DNA from: Blepharisma japonicum
Lineage: Eukaryota > Ciliophora > Heterotrichea > Heterotrichida > Blepharismidae
DNA length: 64,000 nucleotides
Direction: 5' to 3'
Assembly: GCA_949751835.1 (NCBI GenBank)
Contig: CATKHK010000044.1
Coordinates: 186,001-250,000, forward strand
Part shown: one piece after another, positions 45,386 through 56,099 of the stretch
How positions within the stretch are numbered: the first letter of the stretch is position 1
How the letters are laid out: each line of letters begins with the position of its first letter
The notes under the pieces: model-generated
What the model saw: the letters and a program-made list of their open reading frames with translations, nothing else
The model's database searches: none
Told to the model about the DNA's origin: nothing
Made by a program: the position numbers and the translations under genes

Positions 45386-46474
45386 TTAATTTTTATTAAT
45401 TATCAGTGGTTTCTTGATATTGAAAATATCAGCTTTTTGTGCTCGGAGGATCCCAACATTGATCCTGCAGATATCGCTTAATGATCCTTTACTCATAAGC
45501 ATTGCGGAGTGGAAATATTTTTCAGAGTCTTCAGAGTGCTCTGTGTGGTAAAAAATATAGGCTAAAGCCATTTTCAGCTCGAGCTCAATATCTTTTGTGC
45601 CGATTTCTATAGCTTTTTCGAGTGCTTGATTTAAATTGTGCTTAGCTTTGTCGAGGTCTTCGTAGGCTTTATAACTAAATCCTAGTTGTGCTAAGGCAAT
45701 ACATTCCCCTTCAATATCATTAATTTCAACTGACATTTCAACTGCTTGCTCTAGTTTTTTTATGCTCAGCATGTGCTTTTTTAGGCTTCTATATATAATT
45801 CCCAAGTTATAATATGGGATAAATTCATCTGGGCACAGCTGTTGATGATTTTCATTCATATCTTTCGCTTTCTTAAACCTCCCTTTGTTATAATATACAA
45901 GTCCCAGCCTATTCAATGCTAGAGCTTTCCCTTCATTATCCCCATTCATTTCGCTTGCAAAATAAAGTCTCCTGTAAAACTTGGTTGCCTTTAAAATTTT
46001 GTTCCCAGACTCAAATTTATCTCCTAGTGCCAAAGACATTTTCGCTTCCCTCTGCAAGTCTCCAGGAGGGATTCCCAGCTCTGATTTCATTATTAAATCT
46101 TGCAATGTTTCTCCAGGGTTTGGGTAATCCACTGGTATTGATAAAAGTTGATGAAAAAAACCAGGAGTTTTGGTTATTTTTACCTTTCTAATTTTTTTAG
46201 GTTTTTTTGGTTTTTTTTTACCAGCTAAAGCAGGAAGACTTGTAGATTTTATAAAAACTTCATTATAAAGCAGCATTTTCCCTTCAATTCCTGATATCGG
46301 AGTATGATCTAAATGAGGAAATAATGAACTTTTTTTCGGAGATAGCCTCGGTGGAGCTTTATGAATAGTTGAAGCTGTATGATAGATTTTCGGTTCTACC
46401 ATCTCTCTATCTGCATAGTTGATAACCACGATTTCTTTTTTGTCGATAACTCGAGACCAGTCTTGAGACCTCAT
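45386..46474 (-). CDS. TPR-repeat protein
   Basis: 362-residue protein. The ATG at 46472-46474 (MRSQDWSRVIDKKEIVV) is chosen because in-frame codons further up lack an ATG. Residues 1-115 are basic with a Lys/Pro-rich patch (KKPKKPKKIRK). From about residue 135 to 350 there are at least five tetratricopeptide repeats, e.g. KALALNRLGLVYYNKGRFKK, IPYYNLGIIYRSLKKHMLSI, ECIALAQLGFSYKAYEDLDK and LELKMALAYIFYHTEHSEDS. TPR superhelices bind peptides; resemblance to ciliary TPR proteins such as TTC29 is possible but not shown. Its stop is 17 bases from the eS17 stop (convergent), and the TORTIFOLIA-like gene ends 26 bases away. Confidence 0.85.
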   Translation of the reverse strand: MRSQDWSRVIDKKEIVVINYADREMVEPKIYHTASTIHKAPPRLSPKKSSLFPHLDHTPISGIEGKMLLYNEVFIKSTSLPALAGKKKPKKPKKIRKVKITKTPGFFHQLLSIPVDYPNPGETLQDLIMKSELGIPPGDLQREAKMSLALGDKFESGNKILKATKFYRRLYFASEMNGDNEGKALALNRLGLVYYNKGRFKKAKDMNENHQQLCPDEFIPYYNLGIIYRSLKKHMLSIKKLEQAVEMSVEINDIEGECIALAQLGFSYKAYEDLDKAKHNLNQALEKAIEIGTKDIELELKMALAYIFYHTEHSEDSEKYFHSAMLMSKGSLSDICRINVGILRAQKADIFNIKKPLIINKN

Positions 46475-46500
46475 TTTATAAATTAATAACAAAAATTATG

Positions 46501-49500
46501 TTATATATGACGTTGAATATAGCCTGAAAGCTCACTTGCCAGTTGACCTTCTTCGTCATTTGAGCAGCTTATCTTTTCTAATGCATCAATTAGTTGTGTT
46601 TTTTCATCTGAAGAAATAACTGTTATGCAGCCTAACTCAATACTTTCGAGGAGCCAGGTTAAACTGAGACTTTCTATGAAATTTGAGTTTAAGATCATAC
46701 CAAGACGAGATAAAACAGCGCTAGATGTGGCAGGGGAGAGGAGATGAAAACAGGGGCCTGTCTTGTGCATAAGACGTAATAAATATATATCGTCGCCTGT
46801 TTCTAGTATCGATTTGTAGGCAGAATCGATATTAGTAGGGTCTAAATTTTTAATGGTACTACTCCATGTGAGTGTTAAGAGATCGGTAGGGTCTGGCTGA
46901 GGATTGGGATTTTCTGTGTTTTTTGGACTGCTTGGGATTTTGTTTTCAAGCTCCGCTGGCTCTACTTGTATGGATTTATCCATATCAGGATTATTAGAAG
47001 TAAGAGAAGCTTTATGTGATAATTTTGGTTTGATTTCAAGTTCTTCTTGGTCTGGTTTTACAAAGGAAGTTTGGATTTCTGCGCTAACTAAGGTTTGGGT
47101 TCACATTGGGGACTTTTGATATGACTTTTCAACCTCTTTTAAAGATAATTCATTATAAGCAGTTAATAGATAAAGAGTTTCCTGAGCTGAAAAAATTCTT
47201 TCTTCTATTGAATTTAACTGGCCGGCCATCAAATCAAAAGCTTGTTCCATTTGGTCTTGAAGCTCATACACATTTTCTTTAAATACCTCATTAAATTTCT
47301 TCAGACTATTATTTTTCTGTGATTTTATAGGGGGATGAATATAAGATTTTCTTAATTCTGGCTCTTCTTCAATAAATTCAATTTGGTCCTCTATTTTAGG
47401 CTTCTGCTGTATAACTTCTTCTATAATTTGAGCTTTAAATTCAGTTAAGCTTTGGTTGATTTCTTCTTTCAGTTTTGAATTTAATTCACTGTGATCTTTT
47501 TGATTTAATTCCTGGGTTTTTAGGTCCTTTTTTGGTGGAATAAAATTAAAAGAATGGTTTTGAATTTGGATATCAAGGGTTTTTTTAGGGATCTTTTTAA
47601 TAGAAATATCAGGATTTCCGATGTTTTCAGCTGTTTTTTTTTGAGAAATAGCTTTATTGGCGAATTCATCCTCATTTTCAGGCATATCTGGCTTATTTTT
47701 GGGTATGTTCTGAACTACTTCATCATCATGGTAAATTTCTTGTCGTGCAGCTATATTTGCTTTTGGTGAACCAATTTCCTTTATCCTGATTGTAGCTGCT
47801 TTGTTAATTCCAATTTCATTTGGAATTTCAATAGAAGCTGGAGGAAGCCCTTCGTGGCCATATTGATGTTCTTCTTCCACAAATTTATTTCTCGGATCTT
47901 CTATATATATTGATGTTTTTGCCCTACCATGCTCAACAAGCCCTGGAGATCCTGCTTTTTCATCAATTTTTTCACTTGGGTTTGCAATCTGAGCAGCATT
48001 TGGGATTTTTGCAACAATTTCTTTTGGATTTTCCTGAACTTTTCTCTCACTGTCTTTGACACTTTCTTCTGGTATTCTAAATAAATTATTCATTTTCCCA
48101 TCAGCTTTTATAGATAGCGCTTTTTGGTAAAACTCTTCTTTTAGCGCTGGGTTATTTCTGATTGCTGAAATTAGTTCAAGTTCTTGAAGCTGCTCAATTT
48201 GGTTTTGTGAAGAGATTTCTAGAGGATTTTTAGGCTTGTTTTCGACCTTAAGCTCGACTGAGTCTGATACTAATGAGCTTGGAGTCGGCTTATATCCGCT
48301 TTCTTTCATAGCTTTTAACTTCGGATAATCGCTTGGGTTTAAAAACTGCGACTCTTGCCTTTCATGAAGAAAATAAACTTCTTGCTCCTCTTTTGGAGCC
48401 TCATCTTCTTCAGGTGGAGCTGCAGTAGTTGTAACTTTTGGCGGTACTTTTTTCCTCACAATAAAGTCACCGCTGTCTTTTGGATAAATCCCAAGATTTC
48501 CTGACTCTGTAGGTTTTTCAGTCTCAGCTATCTCAAAACCCATAAATTTATTTTCCTCTTCACCTTGTCAAGAAGCTTCAGAAATTTTATCATTCCCGCC
48601 CACTATTTCTCTTATAAAAGAATTTTTTTCTTTGCCTTCTTCTTGCCTTTTATACACGTTAAGCTGAGAATCTTTTTTATATAAAATCTCTACACTTTCT
48701 CTGGGAGGAGCTGAATTAAGCCGTTTTTGTTGTAAATATTCTTTTACACTAGTTCTTTTATCAAGTGCTCGATTTATGTCAACAGCTCCTTCAGACTCTG
48801 CGTATGAATATTGCCCAGATCCTCTTTTCAGATATCCAGGCTTCGAAATTCCTCATCTTTGAACTGATTTTTCTACTTTTGGAAGATTTGCTTTTTGGGA
48901 TTTTTCTTTTTGGATTTTTACTAGATCTCTAATGGCTTTGAAATGGTTAGGGAAAATTGATTTGACTGGAGGCTGTGATGTCGATTTTATTTGTGGAAGT
49001 TCAACTGAGTCTTTACTATCTCTTATATCAGATTTTTTTAGTTCTCTTGAAATCTTTGGATCTTCAATGGAGATGGGAGAAGAGCTAAGCATTTCTCATC
49101 CTTTTAAAGCTTCTCTAGCTGCAGACTGCACTAAGGGCAATTTATCTGTCCGAACTTCTTTAAGTGCATTAATAATCTCATATACAATTTGTCCTGCCTC
49201 AAAACCACCGTTTTCTCTAAAATATGAAGAAATAAAAGATAATAATCTGCAGGCTTCGATTTTCAGAAGATGAGCATAGTTGTTTGTACACTTTAAGTAT
49301 TGGATTAACTTGGACAGCAAAGGAATTATACTTTCAGATATTGCTTGAAATCCAATAGTTTCTACCATAAGTCCTATTGCACTTACTAAATCAGCAAAAT
49401 CAGCCCTTAGCTTAAGAAAAAGAGTCATGGATCTTTGTAGTAGGACATTTAAAGTTTCTTTATCTTTTTCCTGGGCAAGAAGCTCTGATCATTTGAAAAT

Positions 49501-50142
49501 TGTTAAAGCGGCGGCTTGTTGAGCTTGAACGTCAATTCCAGATGACAAAATGCTATTTAAAGGTTCAAACATAAAGGTAAACACGATTTGTTGGGAGGTT
49601 TTTGGTAGAGAATGCTTATAAATCATGCACATTGAAACAGCTGCTGCTTCGTGAACTTTTCTGTTTAAATCTTTAAAATACATTTGAACTATTTCCGCAA
49701 GCCTTACTAGCAACCTCAATGGACTATTTTTGTCTTCAATAAGCTTTTCTTCATATATTTGACTTATATATCCAACTAAAAGTACTTCTTGCTCTCTAGC
49801 TAGCGGGCTTTTTGCTTTTCTATGCTCGCCTAAACAGCCGATATAAATCCTTAACGCTTCCATTGAGTTGTTTCTTTCAATGAGTAGTCGAACTTCTTTT
49901 GTAGCGACATCACGAGTGTCGATACTATTCAATTTATTTAAAGAATTTTGGAACTTTTGCCTGAGTTCTTGCATCAGTTCTTGGTTCAATACGCTTTTAT
50001 ATTTCGCATTTTCTTGCTTTTTTCGAGAAATTTTCAGCTTTTTCTGCATTTCTTCTATTTCTGGGTTTTCATTGTTTGCTTGGTGTTCTTGTTGGAGCTC
50101 CTTTAGCATTTCTAGTGAGCTTAATTTTTGTTCTTCCTCCAT
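46501..50142 (-). CDS. TORTIFOLIA1/SPIRAL2-like microtubule-associated protein
   Basis: 1,213-residue protein assembled across five TGA (Trp) codons, all in one frame. After a coiled N-terminus (1-75), residues ~75-360 are HEAT/TOG-like helical repeats (LREQEVLLVGYIS-type helices, VHEAAAVSMCMIYKHSL, LKIEACRLLSFISSYF) ending in LPLVQSAAREALKGWEML, which matches the last HEAT repeat of plant TORTIFOLIA1 (V-R-D-S-M-x-E-A-L-x-x-W-K). A ~650-residue disordered, Pro/Lys-rich linker follows. Near 960-1000 is a coiled helix. The C-terminus (about 1085-1213; AYKSILETGDDIYLLRLMHK, TGPCFHLLSPATSSAVLSRL, LSLTWLLESIE) resembles the TOR1-family C-terminal domain. Plant members bind and stabilise microtubules. 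Role here: probably cortical or ciliary microtubules. Confidence 0.82.
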
Positions 50143-50162
50143 TTAAATTATTTGCTAATTAT

Positions 50163-51392
50163 TTAATTCAAAGGAGAATTTCTTGCCTTAAGCTTGATCC
50201 TCAGCTTGTTAATTTTGTAAATAGTGATGTTGAGATGGTCTACATGCCTAAATATTTTTTGAGGAGTGTCAAAGTGGCTTGAAATATTATTGATTATTCC
50301 TACTACGCTGTCAATGTCGCCGTTTTGTAACTCCTTGTCAAGACCTATCAGGATTCCAAGCCCAACTTTAAAAATATATGCGTCTCCTTCAAAGAAATAG
50401 CGGTCTCATATTCGGCTTCCTAACTCTTACCTTACGATTTCTAAAGAAAAACATCTTGAATACATTGTATAGATCCACTCAAGGAGGTATACATCAGGCG
50501 AAATCCCTATTTCTTCAAATCTTGAAAGCACTCCTGGAACTTTTCTTTCCATGTAATATTCGAAGACTTTATAATAGCTTTGCATTCCGTTTAAATCAAA
50601 TGAATAAAAGGTTCGAATAAGCTCAGATTTAAAAAGCATGTTTGCAAAACACTCAAAAGCTCGATAGGTCCCTAAATGCAAAATTAATATTGCCCCTAGA
50701 TATGCCATCCCTTGGACATATCCAAAATCAGGCCTATAAGCTGCAAACCCTTCTAATAAATCGTGAAGTGATTGATGCAATGGCTGCTCTTTTTGAAAAA
50801 CTTGTAAACCACTTAGTGTTCTTTTTAAGTCCATAGGAATCAAAACAGAGCCATTTTCTTCTTTATCAGCTTGTTTACTTGCCCTTGCTCTTGCTAAAAG
50901 TATATTAAACAGCTGTGGGGTAATATGCAAACTATTCCCAATACATTTACTCCAGATTTCCCCGCGAAGTTTTGCAGGAATTCCTTTCCTGCTCAAAAGC
51001 TTCAACTTTTTGCTTTTTTCCAGCTCGTCCCAGTTGTCTATGACCCTGTTTCATACCTCGACTGTATCTTCATCGTTTGGAATTTCAAAAAACTGGTCTG
51101 GGGATCGATATTCGTCTTCTTCAGTGTCTGTTTGTTCAGCAGAAAATTGTTTTGTGAGGCCGCTTTGCTTTTCTATTTGAAGTCGTAAGCTGTTTTTCTC
51201 ATCTATTAATTGGGAAACTGAATCTAGGAGGGATTGGTTTTCATTTCGGGCTTTGTCTAATTGATTTGAATTTTCATTTAGTTTTTCTGAGAGGAGTTTT
51301 AGTTGGCGGGATTTGGAAATTGATTTATCTTCGCATTCTGCTAATTTAATTTTGGCTGCTATGAGTTCTGTGATGTATTGTTCTGTGCTCAT
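50163..51392 (-). CDS. TBC-domain Rab GTPase-activating protein
   Basis: 404-residue protein with one 15-nt intron (50416-50430) and two TGA Trp codons (VEV-W-NRV, SRI-W-DRY). Residues 1-80 are coiled coil. The TBC domain runs from about 115 to 380: RKGIPAKLRGEIWSKCIG; the arginine-finger motif IPMDLKRTL (I-x-x-D-x-x-R); the glutamine-finger motif FGYVQGMAYL (Y-x-Q); LLEWIYTMYSRCFSLEIVSR. The last joins across the intron to IWDRYFFEGDAYIFKVGLGI. Both catalytic fingers are intact, so it should stimulate GTP hydrolysis by a Rab. Which Rab is unknown. Without splicing, the frame would end at TAA (50427-50429) in the middle of the domain. The start of the TORTIFOLIA-like gene is 20 bases beyond the stop. 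Confidence 0.9.
50416..50430 (-). other. 15-nt intron in TBC gene
   Basis: On the minus strand GTAAGAGTTAGGAAG. Removing it converts a premature stop into EIVSRIWDRYF, the expected TBC sequence. It ends AAG rather than the TAG of the other introns here. Confidence 0.85.
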
Positions 51393-51551
51393 TTATGCCA
51401 GCTTACTATAATGTTTTTAATAATAGGAATGAATAAGATCTAAGAAATTAACAAAACTAATTCGAATAAAATATTTTTAGATCTTGTTTTATTATTTAAA
51501 ATCTCATCAAGAATTCTATATATATTTTGAATGCAATAGGTTGAAAGTAAA

Positions 51552-52172
51552 ATGAGTGATAGTTTAAAAAGAAAATCTCATGAGAAATACTCAGAAAGCC
51601 GAAAAAGATTTAAAGGAGCTTTAGAAACTTTAGAAGACAAGAAAATAGAGCTAAGTCGCCCAAAACGTCGAAATACAAGCGAACGTATAATAAAAAGTGG
51701 AAAGCCCTCTCAAATCTTCAATTCAATAATAGACGGAAAATGCTCTCTCAGCCCAATAATCAATCTAAAACGACACAAAAAACTTTTATCCAATCAAAAT
51801 AGGCCACCTGATGAAGTCCAAAGCCAAAATATAAAATCAAACATTGAACTAGCTGATGCTTTTAAAAAGATAAGTAAAATCCCAGACACCAAAATATTGA
51901 TTATAGAAGAAGAAGCTAGAGTTGATGACATCCCTAAATATGCAAGTCAAGAAAATGTTATATTATATGAAGAAGAAATAATTGAAGAAAACAAAATTTT
52001 GCTAACACCTAATCTCATCGAAAGATCAAATTCCCCAGTAAGGGCTTTTGATGATATTTGCTGTACACCAGTTTCCTTTGTTAAGGTTCCAAGTTCTTGC
52101 AAAAGGAAAAAGATGATAAAGCATAAAAGCAAGATAGAAGAAGAAATTATAAAACTTAATAATAAGTTATAG
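51552..52172 (+). CDS. Unrecognised basic protein
   Basis: 206-residue, Lys/Arg-rich protein with no Trp, no membrane segment and no recognised domain. The N-terminal third is very basic (SDSLKRKSHEKYSESRKRFK, LSRPKRRNTSERIIKSGK), which suggests nucleic-acid binding or nuclear import. The middle contains an acidic stretch (ILYEEEIIEENKI). The end is basic and helical (CKRKKMIKHKSKIEEEIIKL). It ends with TAG. The neighbouring genes are the TBC protein (divergent, ~160 bases) and the second eL41. No function is proposed. Confidence 0.7.
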   Translation: MSDSLKRKSHEKYSESRKRFKGALETLEDKKIELSRPKRRNTSERIIKSGKPSQIFNSIIDGKCSLSPIINLKRHKKLLSNQNRPPDEVQSQNIKSNIELADAFKKISKIPDTKILIIEEEARVDDIPKYASQENVILYEEEIIEENKILLTPNLIERSNSPVRAFDDICCTPVSFVKVPSSCKRKKMIKHKSKIEEEIIKLNNKL

Positions 52173-52342
52173 GTGTATATGAATAATTCTTTATTAGACA
52201 TTTTAAATAAATATTAATTGCATTTGTAATTTTTCCTGAAAAGATATACAATTACTGAAAAAAGAAAAAAATATTTCGTTCAAAAGTTAAAATTCTTTAA
52301 AGCCCTGAACGTTATGGAGAAGTCGATGAATTAATTATCGGT

Positions 52343-52420
52343 TTATTTAGCCTTTTGTCTCATCTTTCGACGCTTTCTTTTGAGACGTCTCATCCTTTTC
52401 TTCCTTCACTTGTCCCTCAT
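52343..52420 (-). CDS. RPL41: Ribosomal protein eL41, copy 2 (25 aa, UGA as Trp)
   Basis: Second 25-codon eL41 gene, ATG at 52418-52420 and TAA at 52343-52345, encoding the same peptide as copy 1 (MRDKWRKKRMRRLKRKRR... ending KMRQKAK). Trp-5, which is TGG in copy 1, is TGA here, so a standard-code reading would give a four-residue peptide. Other differences between the copies are mostly synonymous (AGG/AGA, CGT/CGC, GCT/GCC), showing that the protein sequence is under selection in both. The 5' flank is also similar for ~30 bases (CCATTT...GGCT...AATAAAT), but the upstream ATG of copy 1 is GTG here. Confidence 0.95.
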
Positions 52421-52899
52421 ATTTATTATAAGCCACTATAAATGGCAAAAATAAACTATTTAAGCAATTCTATTAACGACCTTTCATAGTGCAAAAAAAG
52501 AATCATTATGCAATGATTTAAAAAGGTAACTCTTAATTTAATTATAAAATTATGTCAAAATGCAATATTTTTCCTTATTATTAAATATGATACTTTTATT
52601 TGTATTGAGCTTCTTTAAAGAATTTTTTATTTTGATTATTTAGTAAAAAATTGTTGAGTTCGGATTATTGATTCACATATTAAAAATGATATTAAATCAT
52701 ATATAAATTCACCTATTATTAGTTGATTTATAATTTAAAAGAAAAATCTTTAATTTCTAAAATAGGAATACAAAGAATAACTTGTACTCTGTGTATTATT
52801 AAAAATTTATAGTTTATTTTTGTTTAAAATTCAATTTATAGAAAAATTTCAATAAACAGTTTAGGCCTATCCTTCTCCAATACAAATTTAATTCTTAAG
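52421..52899. other. AT-rich spacer between eL41 copy 2 and CDKL kinase
   Basis: About 480 bases between divergent genes. The first ~25 bases are the eL41 leader shared with copy 1. A perfect 7-bp hairpin (AATCATT ATGC AATGATT) lies near 52501-52518. Nothing else is recognised. Confidence 0.5.
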
Positions 52900-54402
52900 A
52901 TGGACAAGTATGAGACTTTGGAGATCATAGGAGAAGGGTAATCTCTATTTAGAACTTATGGAACTGTTTTCAAGGTTAGACACAAGGAAACTGGTGCTTA
53001 TTATGCGATAAAAAAATTTAAAGAAAGTGACGAAAATCAAGCTATAAGAAAAATAGCTATGCGTGAAATTCGTATTTTAAAATCTCTAAGCCATCATAAT
53101 ATAGTTACTCTCTATGAGGTCTTCCGTAGAAACAAGCATCTATACTTAGTTTTCGAGTACGTCGAGCACACAATTTTATCAGAACTTGACGCACATCAAA
53201 ATGGTCTAAATCAAAAACAAGTAAAGAAAATCATGTACCAGCTGATTTCAGCTATAAAATATTGCCACGCCCACAACATTGTTCATCGAGACATAAAACC
53301 TGAAAATTTGCTATTAACTCAAAATGGAGTTTTAAAATTATGTGATTTTGGATTCGCGAGAACGTTGGCCACTCTTAATGGGAAATATACAGATTACGTA
53401 TCAACCCGCTGATATAGAGCTCCAGAACTGCTTGTAGGGGATAACGAGTATGGGAAAGAAGTAGATATCTGATCAATTGGGTGTATTTGTGCAGAGCTCC
53501 TCACAGGTCTCCCTATATTTCCTGGGGATTCTGACTTTGACACTTTAAGGCACATTCTTTCCACGATTGGTGGAAACTTGTCGGATAAGCAGTCAAATGT
53601 ATTTAATTCAAACCCAGTATATGAAGGCGTCAAGGTATTGATTATATAGTTACCTTTACCAAAAAAAGTGATATCTCTAGAATCAAAATTTAAGGATTTT
53701 CCAAGCAATGTCATATCGTTTTTAAAAGGTTGTTTCATGTATGACCCAAAATCCCGAAAAAGCTGTGAAGAGCTGCTTAAACATGATTATTTTTCTAATA
53801 CTTTCAGGGCATCATTTGAACAAGAACTAATGGAATTGTTTAATGATGACTATGAAACAAGCAGCTCAATTAGGATTTCGAATAGTGAATATTGCTCACC
53901 TGAACCCGGAGTGTTACCAAGAACAGTTAGAGATATAACTCCAAAACGAACCGTAATAAAAAGCATAAATTTAAAGGCAGATGAATCTGTGAATAGTCAA
54001 AATAAAGAAGAAATTGAAAGAAATCAGCTTCCTCCTCCAAATTTTTTACCAAATTTAAGACTGAGGAGAGAAGAAGAGACGTATCCGAATCTATCACATC
54101 TGGAAATTAGGAAAAAAAGAAGTGATATTAAAATACCAGTATTAAACCCAGTCAAGCATCTCAACGAAAGTAGACAAATTCCAAGCTTAAAACAATTCGA
54201 TATAGAAAGAGGCCAAAATTTAACCCCAACGTTTTTTGAGCATGACGATGGAAAAATGTTTTATTCTGTGAAAGGAAGACACAATTCTAAAAGCAGCTTA
54301 AAAGCAAGAAATGGAGACCTTACGTATATTCAAGCAGTGACTCCAGCTCCGCAGCATAACTATCGACAAGTTTTCGGGAAGAAATCAAATATTAAATTGT
54401 AG
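52900..54402 (+). CDS. Cyclin-dependent kinase-like (CDKL) protein kinase
   Basis: 490-residue kinase with two 15-nt introns (52938-52952, 53635-53649) and two TGA Trp codons. The spliced N-terminus reads MDKYETLEIIGEGTYGTVFK; then comes AIKKFKESDEN, the pattern I/A-K-K-F-x-D/E-S-E typical of CDKL kinases; YLVFEYVEHTILSELD; HRDIKPENLL; LCDFGFAR; and the activation loop TDYVSTRWYRAPE with a T-x-Y motif and TGA-coded Trp. The catalytic domain ends about residue 290. The remaining 200 residues are a Ser/Pro/Arg-rich tail ending in KKSNIKL. CDKL kinases control cilium length and act on microtubule-binding proteins in several protists and animals. The subtype (CDKL1-5) is not resolved. Confidence 0.92.
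52938..52952 (+). other. 15-nt intron 1 of CDKL kinase
   Basis: GTAATCTCTATTTAG; contains an in-frame stop. Removing it restores the glycine-rich loop GEGTYG. Confidence 0.95.
53635..53649 (+). other. 15-nt intron 2 of CDKL kinase
   Basis: GTATTGATTATATAG; ends with an in-frame TAG. Removing it joins YEGVK to LPLPKK within the kinase C-lobe. Confidence 0.93.
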
Positions 54403-54617
54403 GAATTATTTAGATTGAAACCGAGAATTGGATTTGAGCAAAATATTGCTAGAGTCAAGCCTTAATTTGTTTTGCTTATATAAATTGACTTAAAAATATT
54501 TTTCAATCCCTTTTTTAAGACTATCTGCAAAGCAGTCATTTTTTCATTTAATTATCAATTATAATTCTCTGATTTAATGATAAAAAGCAATTACAAAGAA
54601 AATTTTAAACATACAAT

Positions 54618-56099
54618 TTATAATTTAGACAAAACAGAATGTTGAAACTCTTCCAAATCAATTTCTCCATCCCCATTTAAATCCGCTTCTTTTACAATTG
54701 CGTCCCAGACTTCATCATTGCTCAACTTTCCTCCTTCTAATACCCTTTTGAGCTCTCCTGCCGAAATTGACCCACTTCCATCATGATCAAACATCTTAAA
54801 CGCTGACTTCAAATTTTCAAGCGAAAAAACTTTCTTAATATCTAGCGTCGCTTTAAGGAACTCTGAATAATCAATATACCCATTATTATCTGTGTCCACT
54901 TCTTTCATTATTTTCTCTACTAAAGCTTCAGCTTCTGAATGGCCCATTGATGTTACATATTCGTCATATAGCTCTTCTTTACTTAATCTTCCATCATTAT
55001 TTCTATCAAGTCTTTTGAAGACTTGTTTTAAAGATCTGACATCTTTGAATGATAAAAATTGAGAAATTATGAAGGTATGGACAGCATCTTTTAACTTGTT
55101 GGCGCTATTGAATTGTTTTAGTCTGTCGACTACTAGGTTTAATGCCTCTGGATCAGGAGGAGCTTGGGCAGCTTTTGTGGTGATCCAAGGGTGCTCGAGG
55201 GCTTGAGAACTTGAAAGTCGTTCGTCTGGAGAGCATAATAATTTTGATAATAGATCTTTAGCTTCAGCAGAAATCCTTGGCCATGGATCATCTGTAATAT
55301 CATATGATCCTTTTGCTACATTTAATAAAATTTCGTTGTCATCTTTTCCATCAAATGGAGGGCATCCAGATAGTAAAATATACATAATAACCCCACAGCT
55401 TCATAAATCACATTTTTCGTTATAATCTCCAAGGACTATTTCTGGTGCCATATAATATGCAGTCCCTTCTAAATATCGAGAGTATTTCAAAGGCGCTTTA
55501 GCTGTTGCAGTCCCAAAATCAATGAGTTTTATATTTAAAATATCATGTTTATCCTCTAATAAAATATTTTCTGGCTTTAAATCCCGATGCATTATGTTGT
55601 GTTCATGCAAGTATCTTACAGCTGATAACAGCTGCTCCATTATTTGTGCAGCTTTGTCCTCAGAAAAAAATTTTCTTTTAATAATTTCTGCAAATAATTC
55701 GCCCCCACAGCAATACTCCATCACTATATAGATTCTCTTTGGATCTACAAAATATTCGTGTACTTTGACTATGTTTGGGTGATCTAGTGATTTTAAAATA
55801 TTAATTTCTTGTTCTATGTGGGCACGAGAAGTTTCATTAGCAATCACATCTTTTCTGAATATTTTTACAGCTCGCTTTTGTGAAGATTCTTTATGATAAC
55901 AAATTCTGACTTCTCCGTACGCGCCATGGCCTATGTAATTTCCCATTCGGTAGACGTTTTGAAAGTCAAGATTATTTTCCTGTACAAACGTGCCAGCGTT
56001 CACAACTATATCACTCTCATCGCCGATTCGGCGCTGTTCTATCACAGTTGTAGTCGCTGTTATTTTTGTTCGCAATTTTTTTGATATCGAGCAGCCCAT
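54618..56099 (-). CDS. Calcium-dependent protein kinase (CDPK)
   Basis: 493-residue CDPK; one TGA (55401-55403, CDL-W-SCG) is read as Trp. It starts MGCSISKK, with Gly-2 for myristoylation and Cys-3 for palmitoylation, so it probably sits on membranes. The kinase domain (~50-305) has GHGAYG, AVKIF, HRDLKPENIL, LIDFGTA and YMAPE. After the autoinhibitory junction (FNSANKLKDAVHTFI) come four EF-hands with complete calcium loops: DRNNDGRLSKEE, DTDNNGYIDYSE, DHDGSGSISAGE and DLNGDGEIDLEE. The architecture is that of plant and ciliate/apicomplexan CDPKs, which respond to calcium directly. A 9-bp inverted repeat lies immediately upstream of the start. Confidence 0.97.

Noticed and set aside
46501-50142. 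Six separate small genes on the minus strand
   Set aside because: All pieces are in the same frame and divided only by TGA codons; no TAA or TAG lies between them, and together they make a coherent microtubule-protein architecture.
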